From NCBI GenBank assembly GCA_944333055.1, contig CALVKT010000007.1, positions 1 to 64,000 of the forward strand: 64,000 bases of DNA. The letters are read 5' to 3'. The DNA comes from an uncultured Clostridia bacterium. GTDB taxonomy: Bacteria > Bacillota > Clostridia > Christensenellales > Aristaeellaceae. Each line of letters begins with the position of its first letter. The stretch's first letter is position 1. Below the pieces are notes generated by a model. The model was not told where the DNA came from. It did no database searches and was given only the letters and a program-made list of their open reading frames with translations. The translations under genes were made by a program, and so were the position numbers. This document shows, in pieces, positions 44,325 through 53,789 of the stretch.

Positions 44325-46403
44325 TCAGCGCCCGATCGGGGTGAAGCGAACCCGTCCGTTGTCGTAGTGAATCACGCCCGTGGAGCCGCGCACGTCCCGC
44401 TTCTCCACGCAGAGCTTCATGAGCTTCGCGTCCAGCGGCGGCCCGCCCGCGCGCACCAGCGCGTCCTTCCAGACCGTAAACTTGCAGCCGTCGCGAAAGC
44501 GCGTGCAGTAGAAGCTCTTCGAGTTCTCGGCGATCTTCCCCTGCCCGCACATGGGGCACGCAAGCCCCAGATCCGCGGGCCGCCTGCCCCGCTTGCCGCG
44601 CCGCTCCTCCCTGTCAAAGGGCACGTCCGGCGCGGAGGCCGCGTGCTGCACCAGAAATGCCGCCAGCCGCGCGATGCCCGCGCGAAAGCGCGCTTCCTCG
44701 CCCTCGCCGCGCGCGATCTGCGAGAGCGCCCGCTCCCAGCGGCCCGTCGTCTCCGGGGAGGCGATCTCCGGGGGCACCGCCTCGATGAGCCGCACGCCTT
44801 TGGGCGTGGCCGTCAGCGTACGGCCCGCGCGCTTCACGTAGCCGACCTCGATGAGCCGCTCGATGATCGCCGCGCGCGTGGCCGGGGTGCCCAGCGCGCA
44901 GTCCTTCATCTGCTCGCGCAGCGCCTCGTCCTCGATCCGCCTGCCCGCGTGCTCCATCTCCCGCAGCAGCGTCGCGTCCGTGTGTTCCTTGGGCGGCTTC
45001 GTCTGCTCCTGCTTGACCTGCGCATCCCGGCAGATCCGCGTGTCGCCCCGGGCAAGCGGCGGCAGCGCCTGCTCCTCGCCGTCCTCGGCCTTCTTCGCCT
45101 CGCGGCGGTAGACCGCCTTCCAGCCCTCCTGCACGACGCTCCTGCCGGTGGCCAGGAAGTCGTCCTCGCCCACGCGCGTCACCACGCGCAGCGCGTCGTA
45201 CTCGTAGGCCGGATAAAACGCAGCAGCCAGACGCCGGGCCACCATCTCGTAGAGCCTGCGCTCGTTTGCCGTCAGGTTCATCCCCGCCGCACGCCTGCCC
45301 GTGGGGATGATGGCGTGGTGGTCGGTCAGCTTCGCGTCGTCAAACACGCGCTTTGTGCGCGCGACGCCGAACGAAAGCGCCTGCTCGCCGATCGCTTGCA
45401 GGTCGCCGTCGTAGGCGGCAAGCGCCTTCTCCACCTTGCCCAGCATGTCGCAGGAGAGATGGCGGCTGTCCGTGCGCGGATAGGTGATCAGCTTGTGCTG
45501 CTCGTAGAGCTTCTGCGCGGCCGCCAGCGTCTGCCTGGCCGTCAGCCCCAGCTGCGCGTTGGCCTCCCTCTGGAGCGTCGTCAGGTCGTAGAGCAGCGGC
45601 GGCGGCTCGCTCTTGCGCTCGCGCGCGGCCTTTGTCACCGTGCCCGTCCCGCCCCTGGCGCGCGCGGCGATCGCCTGCGCCGCCTCGCGGCTGTCCACGC
45701 GCTTTTCTCCCTCGGCCGTCACGTAGACGCCGCGATAGTCGCCAAAGTCCGCGCGCACCGTGTAGTACGTCTGCGGGACGAACGCGTCGATCTCTCTGCG
45801 GCGCTTGACCAGCATGGAGAGCGTCGGCGTCTGCACGCGGCCCACCGACAGCAGCACGCCGTAGCGCAGCGTATAGGCGCGCGTGGCGTTCATGCCGATG
45901 AGCCAGTCCGCGTCCGCGCGGCAGCGCGCGCTCTCGTAGAGCGCGTCGTAATCGGACGACGGGCGCAGCGCGTCAAACCCCTGACGAATCGCCTCGTCGG
46001 TCATGGAAGAAATCCACAGGCGCCTGACCGGCTTTTTGCAGCCCGCCTGATCGTAGATATAGCGAAAGATCAGCTCGCCCTCGCGTCCGGAGTCCGTCGC
46101 GCAGACGATGTCCGCCGTCTCCGCGTCGTTCATGAGCGCTTTGACCGCCTTGAACTGCGCGCTCGTCTTGCGGATGACCTTGGTCTCCATCTTTTCGGGC
46201 AGAATCGGCAGATCCTGCGCACGCCATTTGGCGTAGCGCGCGTCCAGCTCCTGCGGCTCCTTGAGCGTGACCAGATGGCCGACGGCCCACGTGACGACGT
46301 ATCCTTCGCCCCGCAGGCAGCCTTCGCCCCGCCCCATTGCGCCCAGCACGCGCGCGATGTCGCGCGCGACGGACGGCTTTTCTGCCACCACCAGCGTGTG
46401 CAT
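44325..46403 (-). CDS. topB: DNA topoisomerase III
   Basis: 692 residues, type IA topoisomerase. The TOPRIM domain begins VVAEKPSVARDIA and includes ATDSGREGELIFRYIY. The catalytic tyrosine is in LITYPRTDSRHL. A C-terminal Cys module (CPMCGQGKIAENSKSFYC...GC) binds zinc, and a basic tail follows. It decatenates and unknots DNA behind forks. It lies 8 bases after dnaB, so replication helicase and topoisomerase are co-transcribed. Chromosomal gene context argues against a plasmid or conjugative-element copy. Confidence 0.95.
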   Translation of the reverse strand: MHTLVVAEKPSVARDIARVLGAMGRGEGCLRGEGYVVTWAVGHLVTLKEPQELDARYAKWRAQDLPILPEKMETKVIRKTSAQFKAVKALMNDAETADIVCATDSGREGELIFRYIYDQAGCKKPVRRLWISSMTDEAIRQGFDALRPSSDYDALYESARCRADADWLIGMNATRAYTLRYGVLLSVGRVQTPTLSMLVKRRREIDAFVPQTYYTVRADFGDYRGVYVTAEGEKRVDSREAAQAIAARARGGTGTVTKAARERKSEPPPLLYDLTTLQREANAQLGLTARQTLAAAQKLYEQHKLITYPRTDSRHLSCDMLGKVEKALAAYDGDLQAIGEQALSFGVARTKRVFDDAKLTDHHAIIPTGRRAAGMNLTANERRLYEMVARRLAAAFYPAYEYDALRVVTRVGEDDFLATGRSVVQEGWKAVYRREAKKAEDGEEQALPPLARGDTRICRDAQVKQEQTKPPKEHTDATLLREMEHAGRRIEDEALREQMKDCALGTPATRAAIIERLIEVGYVKRAGRTLTATPKGVRLIEAVPPEIASPETTGRWERALSQIARGEGEEARFRAGIARLAAFLVQHAASAPDVPFDREERRGKRGRRPADLGLACPMCGQGKIAENSKSFYCTRFRDGCKFTVWKDALVRAGGPPLDAKLMKLCVEKRDVRGSTGVIHYDNGRVRFTPIGR

Positions 46404-46411
46404 GCTTCACC

Positions 46412-47746
46412 TCATGCGCCCTGCTGCAAGCTGGCAAAGCGCGTGTACTGTCCCAGCCAGGCCAGCTTCACCGTGCCCAGCGGGCCGTTGCGCTGCTTGG
46501 CGACGATGACCTCCGCGATGTTCTTGTCCTCGGTGTTGGGATCGTAGTATTCCTCTCTGTGCAGGAACATGATCACGTCGGCGTCCTGCTCGATGGCGCC
46601 CGAATCGCGCAGGTCCGAGAGGATCGGGCGCTTGTCGCTGCGCTGCGCGCCGGCACGCGAGAGCTGCGCCAGCGCGACGACCGGCACATTCAGTTCCTTG
46701 GCGATCGACTTGAGGTTGCGCGAGATCTCGCTGACCTCGTTTTGCCGGTTCTCCGTGCGCCCGTCGGCGCTCATGAGCTGCAAATAGTCCACAACCACCA
46801 TGTCAAGCCCCCGCTCCATCTTGAGCCTGCGGCAGCGCGAGCGCAGCTGCGAGGGCGTGATGCCGGACGTGTCGTCCATGTAGATGTTCGACGCGGCCAG
46901 CGGGCCCAGCGCCGCGGAGAGCTTCACCCAGTCCTCATCGTGCAGCGAGCCGTGGCGCACGGACTGCATGTCCACCCGCGCATCCGAGCAGAGCAGACGC
47001 ATGGCCAGCTGATCGTTGGGCATTTCCAGCGAGAAATACGCCACGGAGCGGCCAGCCTGCGCGCCCGCATAGCCGGTGATGTTCAGGCCGAACGCCGATT
47101 TGCCCATCGACGGGCGCGCGCCCACGATCACCAGCTCGCCGCCGTGCAGGCCGGTGAGCAGGTTGTCCAGGTCCACAAAGCCCATCGGTACGCCGTCGAT
47201 GCCGCCCTTGAGCTTCTCCAGGCGCTCGATGCGCAGGTAGGTGTCGGGCAGCACGTCCGAGATGTGCTTGAGCGTCGCGCCCTCGTGTCGGCGCATCACG
47301 ATGTCAAAGATCGACTTTTCCGCCGTGCCCAGAATGCTGCTCACCGGGTCGGTCTGCGCGTAGCAGGCGGTCGAGATGTCGCCCGTCACCCGGATCATGC
47401 GCCGCAGCGTCGCCTTCTCATCGACGATCTGGATGTAGGCGCGCGCGTTCACCGTGGAGGGCATGCACTGGGACAGCTCCACCAGATAATTCGTGCCGCC
47501 CACGCCCTCCAGCGTGCCCCGGCGGGCGAGCTCGTCGTCCACCGTCACCAGATCAACAGGCATGCCCTGCGTGTTGAGCTGATGCATGGCGTCGAAGATT
47601 TCCCGGTTCGCCGGCTGATAAAAGTCGTCCGCCGTCAGCAGCTCAAAGGCGATGCTCAGCGCCTCCCGATCCTGCATCATGCAGCCGAGCACGCTCTTTT
47701 CCGCGTCCGCGTTGTTCGGCGGTACGCGCACGACCTGCTCGTCCAT
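46412..47746 (-). CDS. dnaB: Replicative DNA helicase DnaB
   Basis: 444 residues. The N-terminal helical domain starts VRVPPNNADAEKSVLGCMMQD. The RecA-like motor has Walker A GARPSMGKSAF, a DYLQLM Walker B and the C-terminal KQRNGPLGTVKL. It unwinds DNA at the fork as a hexamer. rplI-dnaB order is common in bacteria. The gene starts 32 bases after rplI. Confidence 0.97.
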   Translation of the reverse strand: MDEQVVRVPPNNADAEKSVLGCMMQDREALSIAFELLTADDFYQPANREIFDAMHQLNTQGMPVDLVTVDDELARRGTLEGVGGTNYLVELSQCMPSTVNARAYIQIVDEKATLRRMIRVTGDISTACYAQTDPVSSILGTAEKSIFDIVMRRHEGATLKHISDVLPDTYLRIERLEKLKGGIDGVPMGFVDLDNLLTGLHGGELVIVGARPSMGKSAFGLNITGYAGAQAGRSVAYFSLEMPNDQLAMRLLCSDARVDMQSVRHGSLHDEDWVKLSAALGPLAASNIYMDDTSGITPSQLRSRCRRLKMERGLDMVVVDYLQLMSADGRTENRQNEVSEISRNLKSIAKELNVPVVALAQLSRAGAQRSDKRPILSDLRDSGAIEQDADVIMFLHREEYYDPNTEDKNIAEVIVAKQRNGPLGTVKLAWLGQYTRFASLQQGA

Positions 47747-47778
47747 CCCGTCACTTCCCTTCGTGGTTTCCGGCGGGG

Positions 47779-48228
47779 TTACGCTCCGGCAACCTCCACC
47801 TTCACGGTCATCTCCGCAGTGATGCCCGCGTACAGCCAGACGCCGGCGGTGTATTCGCCCGCGTTGCGGATGTTCTTGACGTCGATACGGCGCTTCTCCA
47901 CCTTGACGCCGTACTGCTTCTCCAGCTCGGCGGCGATCTCCGCGGATGTCACGGAGCCGTAGAGCCTGCCGCCCTCCGCGCCGCGCGCGCGCACGGCGAT
48001 CACCTTGCCGGCGAGCTTCCTGGCCGTCTCCTGCGCCTGCGCGCGCTCCACGTCCTCGCGGTGCTTCTGCGCGGACTTGGCGTTCTCAATCGCGTTGAGA
48101 TTCGCGGCGTTCGCCTCGCGCGCCAGCCCCCTGGGGAGCAGGTAGTTGCGCGCGTATCCGTCGGACGCCTCGATGATCTGATCCTTCTTGCCGGTTCCCT
48201 TGATATCCTTGAGCAGAATGACTTTCAT
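47779..48228 (-). CDS. rplI: Ribosomal protein L9
   Basis: 149 residues. It begins [20 protein letters not shown] with the characteristic [14 protein letters not shown], a long central helix and a C-terminal globular domain. L9 helps keep the reading frame at stalled ribosomes. GGGAGG precedes the start. It lies 30 bases after the DUF2232 gene. Confidence 0.97.
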   Translation of the reverse strand: MKVILLKDIKGTGKKDQIIEASDGYARNYLLPRGLAREANAANLNAIENAKSAQKHREDVERAQAQETARKLAGKVIAVRARGAEGGRLYGSVTSAEIAAELEKQYGVKVEKRRIDVKNIRNAGEYTAGVWLYAGITAEMTVKVEVAGA

Positions 48229-48258
48229 GTTCGTATCCTCCCGTCGTCCTCTTTCCTG

Positions 48259-49332
48259 TTATTCGTCCATGTGCCTGCGCGGGTCAAACGGGTTTTCCTC
48301 CTTCCCCAGCCGTTCGCGGCGGTGGGAGAAATCCGTCGCCTGATCGAATATGCCCACGATCATCGCCAGATCGCCCATGAAGAAGAACCCGGCGATGAAC
48401 ACCACGCCCTGCCAGGTGCGCGAGCGCCCATGCTCGTCGAGCAGGTAGCAGATGGCTGCGATGCCCTGCAGCGCGAACACCTTGTTGAACAGCCCGTTGA
48501 ACACGTAGAACATCGTGGTCATGCTCTGGGGCACGAGCATCGCCAGCACGTAGAGCAGCGCCAGCGTGGCGCCCAGAATGCGGCCCCAGCCCTTGGGCAC
48601 GCGCCAGGTCTTGAGATGCGGATAGTCCACATGCACGCCCCTGTGGCGCATGCCCTTGCGCAGCGCCGCCTGTCCGAGCAGGCCCGCCGTCACGGAGCCG
48701 GTCGCCATCTGCATGGGCAGCTCCAGGCGCAGCACGGAATCCATCGTCAGCACGAGCGACTGGATCAGCGATTCGCGCGTCTGTGCGTCCATCCCGATCA
48801 CGCCGATGGTGCTCTCCCCCTCCGGCGCGGAGATGACGCCCATCTGCATGAGCAGGCTCAGGAGCGTATCGCCCAGCGCAGGCGTGGCGCTGAACATCTC
48901 CTCCAGGAGCTGCGTGAGCGCCGAGACGATGTCGTTGCCCGCGAGCAGGCTGAGCAGCCCCACGACCGCGCCCATCGACGCGAACATCGCCACGCCGCCC
49001 GCCGCCACCGATTCCCAGAAGGATCGATCGAGATCGAGCATCACGCCCGCGACGATCACGGTGGGCACCATCAGCAGCAGCGCGCACACGCCGCCCCACA
49101 CGCCAAAGAGCATGACGCTCAGCGCCGTCAAGATGCCGCCGCAGACGGCCGCGCTGACCGGGCCCGCGTAAGCCAGCAGCGCCAGCAGCACCACAGGCAC
49201 CATCGTGATCACCTGCGGCAAAAAGAAGCCCATGCTCAGCAGCGGAGAAAGCACGAGGCAGGCGACGATGGCCGCCACCGTCAACCCCACTTTGTTCTTC
49301 TGCCGGAAGACCGTAACCTTTTGATTTTCCAC
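48259..49332 (-). CDS. DUF2232 (YybS-like) membrane protein
   Basis: 357 residues from a GTG at 49332, with AAGGAG 5 bases upstream; the frame before it includes non-coding sequence. About eight transmembrane helices are followed by an acidic/basic tail ending RRHMDE. YybS-like proteins lie next to gdpP (yybT), rplI and dnaB in Firmicutes. Here gdpP is absent from its usual place between this gene and rplI. The molecular role is unknown, and an ECF-like transport fold has been suggested for the family. Confidence 0.85.
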   Translation of the reverse strand: MENQKVTVFRQKNKVGLTVAAIVACLVLSPLLSMGFFLPQVITMVPVVLLALLAYAGPVSAAVCGGILTALSVMLFGVWGGVCALLLMVPTVIVAGVMLDLDRSFWESVAAGGVAMFASMGAVVGLLSLLAGNDIVSALTQLLEEMFSATPALGDTLLSLLMQMGVISAPEGESTIGVIGMDAQTRESLIQSLVLTMDSVLRLELPMQMATGSVTAGLLGQAALRKGMRHRGVHVDYPHLKTWRVPKGWGRILGATLALLYVLAMLVPQSMTTMFYVFNGLFNKVFALQGIAAICYLLDEHGRSRTWQGVVFIAGFFFMGDLAMIVGIFDQATDFSHRRERLGKEENPFDPRRHMDE

Positions 49333-49456
49333 GTTATCTCCTTCTCGCCAAATGCTTCCATGCGGGGGCGCACCGCGCGCCCGCATCCATATGCCAAAAC
49401 TCCATTTGATATTATAACGCATTTGCCGCCGTTTGTATAGTTTGAAAAAATGCAGG

Positions 49457-50080
49457 TCATTCGCCGTCTGCGCGCGCAAAAAACCGGCACGCCAGCGCGT
49501 CCATGAGCAGGCACAGCGAGAGCATCATCAAAAAAAGTGCGAACAGGTAGACGGGCCGCCCCAGCGCGAAGACGGCCTCCAGCGGCGTGCCCGCAGGCGG
49601 GGCCATGAGAAAGAGAAAATCCGTGCCCAGCGCGCGGTTGACCGCCCCGGCCAGCAGCGCCAGCGCGCACAGCGCGCCCATCATCGCGGGCGTCTTCCCG
49701 CTGCGCGGCCGCATGCCGAAGGCCATCCGCGCGCACGGAATCACCAGGATGAGCGCATGCGTGACGGCATAGGAGACGTTCAGCAGCAGCTGCCAGCGGC
49801 TAACGGCCGGCGCGGGAAACAGCAGCGCCAGCGCCGCGCCGGGCATGCCCAGATACCAGAGGAAATCCAGCGGCGAGGGCCGCCTTGCTCCCGCCAGCAC
49901 GATGCTGACGCACGCCGACACGCTGCACAGGTGCAGCGGAATCGCCTCCCGCCAGCGCCCCTCCAGCACGAGCAGCGTCAGCGTCACGCCCAGCGATGCG
50001 CTGAGCAGCAGCCCCAGCGCGCCGCAGACGGCGCGCTCCCGCCCCGCACAGGCGTACCTTTCCCTCTTTTCCCGCTCCAT
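49457..50080 (-). CDS. YwaF-family membrane protein
   Basis: 207 residues from the ATG at 50080, with AAGGGGG 6 bases upstream. Six or seven hydrophobic helices are present, with the PLHLCSVSA motif after helix 2 that marks the YwaF/TIGR02206 group, and WYLGMPGAALALLFPA. The function is unknown. It lies 50 bases after the beta-propeller gene and 124 bases before the DUF2232 gene. Confidence 0.8.
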   Translation of the reverse strand: MEREKRERYACAGRERAVCGALGLLLSASLGVTLTLLVLEGRWREAIPLHLCSVSACVSIVLAGARRPSPLDFLWYLGMPGAALALLFPAPAVSRWQLLLNVSYAVTHALILVIPCARMAFGMRPRSGKTPAMMGALCALALLAGAVNRALGTDFLFLMAPPAGTPLEAVFALGRPVYLFALFLMMLSLCLLMDALACRFFARADGE

Positions 50081-50130
50081 GCACATCCCCCTTGCCTGCA
50101 GGATGCACAGGCACACGCCTGCCTATCCCC

Positions 50131-50949
50131 TCAACCGATCGCCGCCGCCCGCGCCGGGCAGAGCACGCGCCAGCCGCCGCCCGCCGCGGCGCGGCTGAGC
50201 AGCCGTTCGCAGAGCAGATCGACAGCGTACAGCCGCCCCTGCGCGGAGAGCAGACAGCCCGCGCGACCGGGCGCATCTTCCCGGCTGATCACGCGGCCGT
50301 CGCATGCGCGCACCGCCGTAAGACGCCCCTGCGTCGCGGCAAAGAGCGCATCGCCATGGCAGAGCAGGCGGCCCGGCATCCCCTCAAGCGCCAGCGTCCG
50401 CCGCCCGCCGTCCGGCAGCACCGTCACCAGCAGCGAGGCGAGCGCAGGCGTCAGGCAGAGCGCGTGAATCGCGCCCGCGCGCATCGCCACGCTGTACACC
50501 GGCCCCGGCATGGACAGACAACCCCGCGCCTCCAGCCGCTGCGCGCCCAGCAGGTGTACGCATCCGCTCTCCCCGCCCGCAACCGCCAGCACGTCGCCGT
50601 CGAGCGCCATCTGCTGCGGATTGCAGCCCACGCGGTTCAAATAGCGCGCCTGCCCGCTGCGCGCGTCGCACAGCAGCACGCTGTCCGCGTCCGCGCAGAG
50701 GATGTACATGCACGCGCCGTCCGGCGAGACGCACAGGTCGCACGCGCCGGGCCCGCCGGGAAACAGCCCTCTGGGCACGAGCGTGCGCCGGTCAAGCCGC
50801 CAGATCACGCGCCCGTCCTGCGCAGCGCACAGCAGGTCCTCGCCCGCCGCGCACAGCGCGCCCGCGCCGTCCAGCGGCGCATCGCGCAGCCGTTCGCCAG
50901 AAAGAGAGAACACGCCGATTCCCCCGTCGCCCGATACCATCAGTTCCAT
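50131..50949 (-). CDS. Beta-propeller (YncE-like) protein
   Basis: 272 residues made of about six short beta-propeller blades with phrases such as DLCVSPDGACMYILCAD and LNRVGCNPQQMALDGDVLAVAGG. There is no signal peptide, so it is cytoplasmic, and cysteines are frequent (about one per 25 residues). GGAAGGGG precedes the start. No specific function can be assigned. Its operon partner is the YwaF-like protein. Confidence 0.7.
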   Translation of the reverse strand: MELMVSGDGGIGVFSLSGERLRDAPLDGAGALCAAGEDLLCAAQDGRVIWRLDRRTLVPRGLFPGGPGACDLCVSPDGACMYILCADADSVLLCDARSGQARYLNRVGCNPQQMALDGDVLAVAGGESGCVHLLGAQRLEARGCLSMPGPVYSVAMRAGAIHALCLTPALASLLVTVLPDGGRRTLALEGMPGRLLCHGDALFAATQGRLTAVRACDGRVISREDAPGRAGCLLSAQGRLYAVDLLCERLLSRAAAGGGWRVLCPARAAAIG

Positions 50950-51090
50950 CGCCGTTCACGCCCCTTCCGCCCTCTTCAGCGTATGAAGCGGCGCAGTCAG
51001 CCGTCACCGAAAATCCGCCGTTCAGCAGGAAAAGACGAAATCCTGTCGAATCGTTACCGGGTATTCCATTCATATCGGGAGGTTATGGAC

Positions 51091-51333
51091 ATGAACACCT
51101 ACAAAACCCGCGGCACGTGCAGTCGCGCCATCGAATATGAGGTGCAGGACGGCGTCATCACCGAGTGCCGCTTCATCGGCGGGTGCATGGGCAACACGCA
51201 GGGCGTCGCGGCGCTGGTCAAGGGCATGAAGGTCGAGGAAGCCATCGCCCGCCTGAACGGCATCCAGTGCGGTGCGCGCGGCACGTCCTGCCCGGATCAG
51301 CTGGCGCAGGCGCTCAAGCAGGCGCAGGGCTGA
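51091..51333 (+). CDS. TSCPD-domain protein (TIGR03905 family)
   Basis: 80 residues from the second ATG at 51091, with GGGAGG 8 bases upstream. It has the motif RGTCSRAIEYEV, GGCMGNTQGVAALVKGM and the diagnostic GTSCPDQLAQAL. The same domain ends class II ribonucleotide reductases, where it binds metal or nucleotides; the free-standing clostridial form has no known role. It is a single gene flanked by divergent and convergent neighbours. Confidence 0.92.
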   Translation: MNTYKTRGTCSRAIEYEVQDGVITECRFIGGCMGNTQGVAALVKGMKVEEAIARLNGIQCGARGTSCPDQLAQALKQAQG

Positions 51334-51434
51334 GCTTGCGCAGGCACGGGAATCGCCGCGGCGCCGCAGGCGGCACGCCGACTCCGGCAGCGCCGTCCCG
51401 TCTGGTGCCTTCAATCCGCGAGCAAAACCCATCC

Positions 51435-51491
51435 AAAAAACGCGCGGCACGCGCCATGGCCAATCGCCATGACACGCGCCGCGCGTTTTTT
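51435..51491. terminator. Bidirectional terminator
   Basis: A long hairpin with outer stem AAAAAACGCGCGGC against GCCGCGCGTTTTTT and an inner stem CCATGGC/GCCATG. A-tract and T-tract flank it symmetrically, so it can end both the TSCPD gene and the minus-strand beta-helix gene. Confidence 0.93.
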
Positions 51492-51506
51492 CGTATAAAA
51501 GAGGAG

Positions 51507-52169
51507 TCAATCCCTGGGGAACACGCCGCGTTCGCCCTTGCAGATCGCGCGCGCCGGGATCACGCCGCGCACGCAGGAGAGCGGATAGACCTGGCTGTCG
51601 CGCCCGACGATCGTGCCGGGGTTGAGCACGCTGTTGCAGCCGATCTCCGCGCGGTCGCCCAGCATCGCGCCGAACTTCTTGCGGCCGGTCGCATAGTCCG
51701 CCTCGCCGTGGACGACGACGGGCTGCTTGTCGCCCTTGACGTTGCTGGTGATCGCGCCCGCGCCCATGTGTGCCAGATGGCCGAGGATGGCATCGCCGAC
51801 GTAGTTGTAGTGCGGCACCTGCACGCCGTCAAAGAGGATGCAGTTCTTGAGCTCCGTGGAATTGCCCACCACGCAGCCGTCGCCCACCAGAATGCTGCCG
51901 CGCAGGAACGCGCCCGGCCGCACCTCGGTCTTCTCGCCGATGACGCACGGGCCGGCGATCGACGCCGTCGGCGCGATGGACGCGGACCTGGCGATCCACA
52001 CGTCCTCCTGAGGGTGATCATACAGGGCCGGATCGAGCGATGCGCCGATGGCGCGCACCGTCTCCTTGATGCGGTCCAGCGCCTCCCACGGGTATTCGCA
52101 CGCGGCGAGCATGTCCGCCGCGCGGGTGTGCGTCAGATCAAACAGATCGACGACCTTGATCGCGTCCAT
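51507..52169 (-). CDS. Left-handed beta-helix acyltransferase (GlmU C-terminal-like)
   Basis: 220 residues. The middle is a hexapeptide-repeat beta-helix (SIAPTASIAGPCVIGEKTEV, GCVVGNSTEL, GDAILGHLAHMGAG) like the acetyltransferase half of GlmU. It lacks the GlmU pyrophosphorylase domain with its glycine-rich nucleotide loop. Its gene starts 12 bases after glmM, the enzyme before GlmU in UDP-GlcNAc synthesis, so it likely acts on a sugar phosphate. Annotating it as full GlmU would be wrong. Confidence 0.82.
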   Translation of the reverse strand: MDAIKVVDLFDLTHTRAADMLAACEYPWEALDRIKETVRAIGASLDPALYDHPQEDVWIARSASIAPTASIAGPCVIGEKTEVRPGAFLRGSILVGDGCVVGNSTELKNCILFDGVQVPHYNYVGDAILGHLAHMGAGAITSNVKGDKQPVVVHGEADYATGRKKFGAMLGDRAEIGCNSVLNPGTIVGRDSQVYPLSCVRGVIPARAICKGERGVFPRD

Positions 52170-52181
52170 ATTCCGCCCTCC

Positions 52182-53546
52182 TCATGCAAGGCCCTCGGCC
52201 TTGATCACGTCGATGATGTCATTGACGCAGCGCTCGGCCTCGCGCAGCTCCTTCGCCTCGGCCATCACGCGGATGACCGGCTCGGTGCCGCTCTCGCGCA
52301 CGAGGATGCGGCCGCTGTCGCCCAGCTTTGCCTTCGCCCCATCGACGGCCGCCTGCACGCGCGCGTTCTGGCGCACGGCCTGCTTGTCGCTCACGCGCAC
52401 GTTTTTGAGCACCTGCGGATACGACGTCATGTCGGCGCACAGGCGCGAGAGCGTCTGCTTGTTGTCGAGCATCGCCTCCATCAGCTCGATGGAGGTCAGG
52501 ATGCCGTCGCCTGTCGTCGCGTACTTGCTCAGGATGATGTGGCCGGACTGCTCGCCGCCCACGCAGTAGCCGTTTTGCACCATGTTTTCGTAGACAAACC
52601 GGTCGCCCACCTTCGTCTGCTCGTACTCGATGCCCGCCTCATCCAGCGCCTTGTACAGCCCGATGTTGGACATGACCGTCGTGACGACCCTGTTGCCCGT
52701 CAGGCGGCCTTCCTTCTTGAGCTGCTTGCCGAAGATGTAGATGATCTTGTCCCCGTCCACGACCTCGCCGTTCTCATCGACGGCCAGGCAGCGATCCGCG
52801 TCGCCGTCGTAGGCGAAGCCCACGTCCAGATGGTTCTCCAGCACGAAGCGGCGCAGGCCGTCGATGTGGGTGGAACCGGCATTGCGGTTGATGTTCAGGC
52901 CGTCCGGCTCCGCATTGAGCACATAGGTCTTTGCGCCCAACGCCTCAAAGACGGTGCGCGCGATGTTCCACGCGCTGCCGTTGGCGCAGTCAAGGCCCAC
53001 GCGCATGTTCTTGTAAGAGTGGGACGCCAGCGAGATCAGGTAGCCGACGTAGCGGTTGCGCCCGGAAACGAAATCCACGATCTCGCCCAGCGCGTCGCCC
53101 GTGGCCAGCGGCACGTCGCCCTCAAGGCCCAGCGCCGCATAGTCGCCGTCCAGATACGCCTCCACGGCCGCCGTCGTCTCGTCGTCCATCTTCTCGCCGC
53201 GGCTGTTGATCAGCTTGATGCCGTTGTCGCAAAACGGGTTGTGCGAGGCGGAGATCATCACGCCGCAGTCAAAGCTGTCCACGCGCGTGACGTAGGCGAC
53301 GCTGGGCGTCGTGGTGACGTGGAGCATGTACGCGTCCCCGCCGGTGGCCGTCAGGCCCGCGACGATGGCGTATTCAAACATATAGCTGGAGCGGCGGGTA
53401 TCCTTGCCGATGACCACGCGCGCCTTTCTTCCTTTGCGGGCGCCGTAATACCAGCCGATGAACTTGCCGATTTGGTAGGCGTGTTCGCTGGTGAGCGTCA
53501 CATTGGCTTCGCCGCGAAAGCCGTCCGTGCCGAAGTACTTGCCCAT
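52182..53546 (-). CDS. glmM: Phosphoglucosamine mutase
   Basis: 454 residues. It starts GKYFGTDGFRGEANVTLT and has the phosphoserine loop ISASHNPFCDNGIK, the metal loop DGDADR and the phosphate-binding RESGTEPVIRVM. It converts glucosamine-6-phosphate to glucosamine-1-phosphate. Together with glmS (2-3.9 kb) it supplies UDP-GlcNAc. The isoform resembles the clostridial group with FCDNGIK in place of VEDNGIK. Confidence 0.96.
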   Translation of the reverse strand: MGKYFGTDGFRGEANVTLTSEHAYQIGKFIGWYYGARKGRKARVVIGKDTRRSSYMFEYAIVAGLTATGGDAYMLHVTTTPSVAYVTRVDSFDCGVMISASHNPFCDNGIKLINSRGEKMDDETTAAVEAYLDGDYAALGLEGDVPLATGDALGEIVDFVSGRNRYVGYLISLASHSYKNMRVGLDCANGSAWNIARTVFEALGAKTYVLNAEPDGLNINRNAGSTHIDGLRRFVLENHLDVGFAYDGDADRCLAVDENGEVVDGDKIIYIFGKQLKKEGRLTGNRVVTTVMSNIGLYKALDEAGIEYEQTKVGDRFVYENMVQNGYCVGGEQSGHIILSKYATTGDGILTSIELMEAMLDNKQTLSRLCADMTSYPQVLKNVRVSDKQAVRQNARVQAAVDGAKAKLGDSGRILVRESGTEPVIRVMAEAKELREAERCVNDIIDVIKAEGLA

Positions 53547-53594
53547 GATGCATCATCCTTTCAGCGATTCATTTCAAAAAGCACCACGCATATC

Positions 53595-53623
53595 ATTATG
53601 CGCGCGAATGGGCCCCCTGTCAA
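53595..53623 (-). promoter_or_regulatory. Promoter of glmM
   Basis: Minus strand TTGACA (53618-53623), 17 bp, CATAAT (53595-53600). Confidence 0.87.
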
Positions 53624-53789
53624 GGATTTCCGCATCGAGCGCGCACAAAACGAGAGAACCCCGACACGAAAGTGAAATAGAGCCCATTTGTGAGATCGCA
53701 TGACATGCTGCCACAACGAAAGGATGAAACCCCTGTCGCCGAACGCGACGCATGGCGTCCGGCCGAGATATGCTGCGATCAGGGACTTT

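Noticed and set aside
44325..47746. topB next to dnaB as a sign of a conjugative element
   Set aside because: The neighbours (rplI, DUF2232) are chromosomal and no relaxase, integrase or type IV secretion gene is present.
53624..53789. Short frames on both strands after glmM
   Set aside because: None has an SD, a conserved motif or neighbours that support coding.
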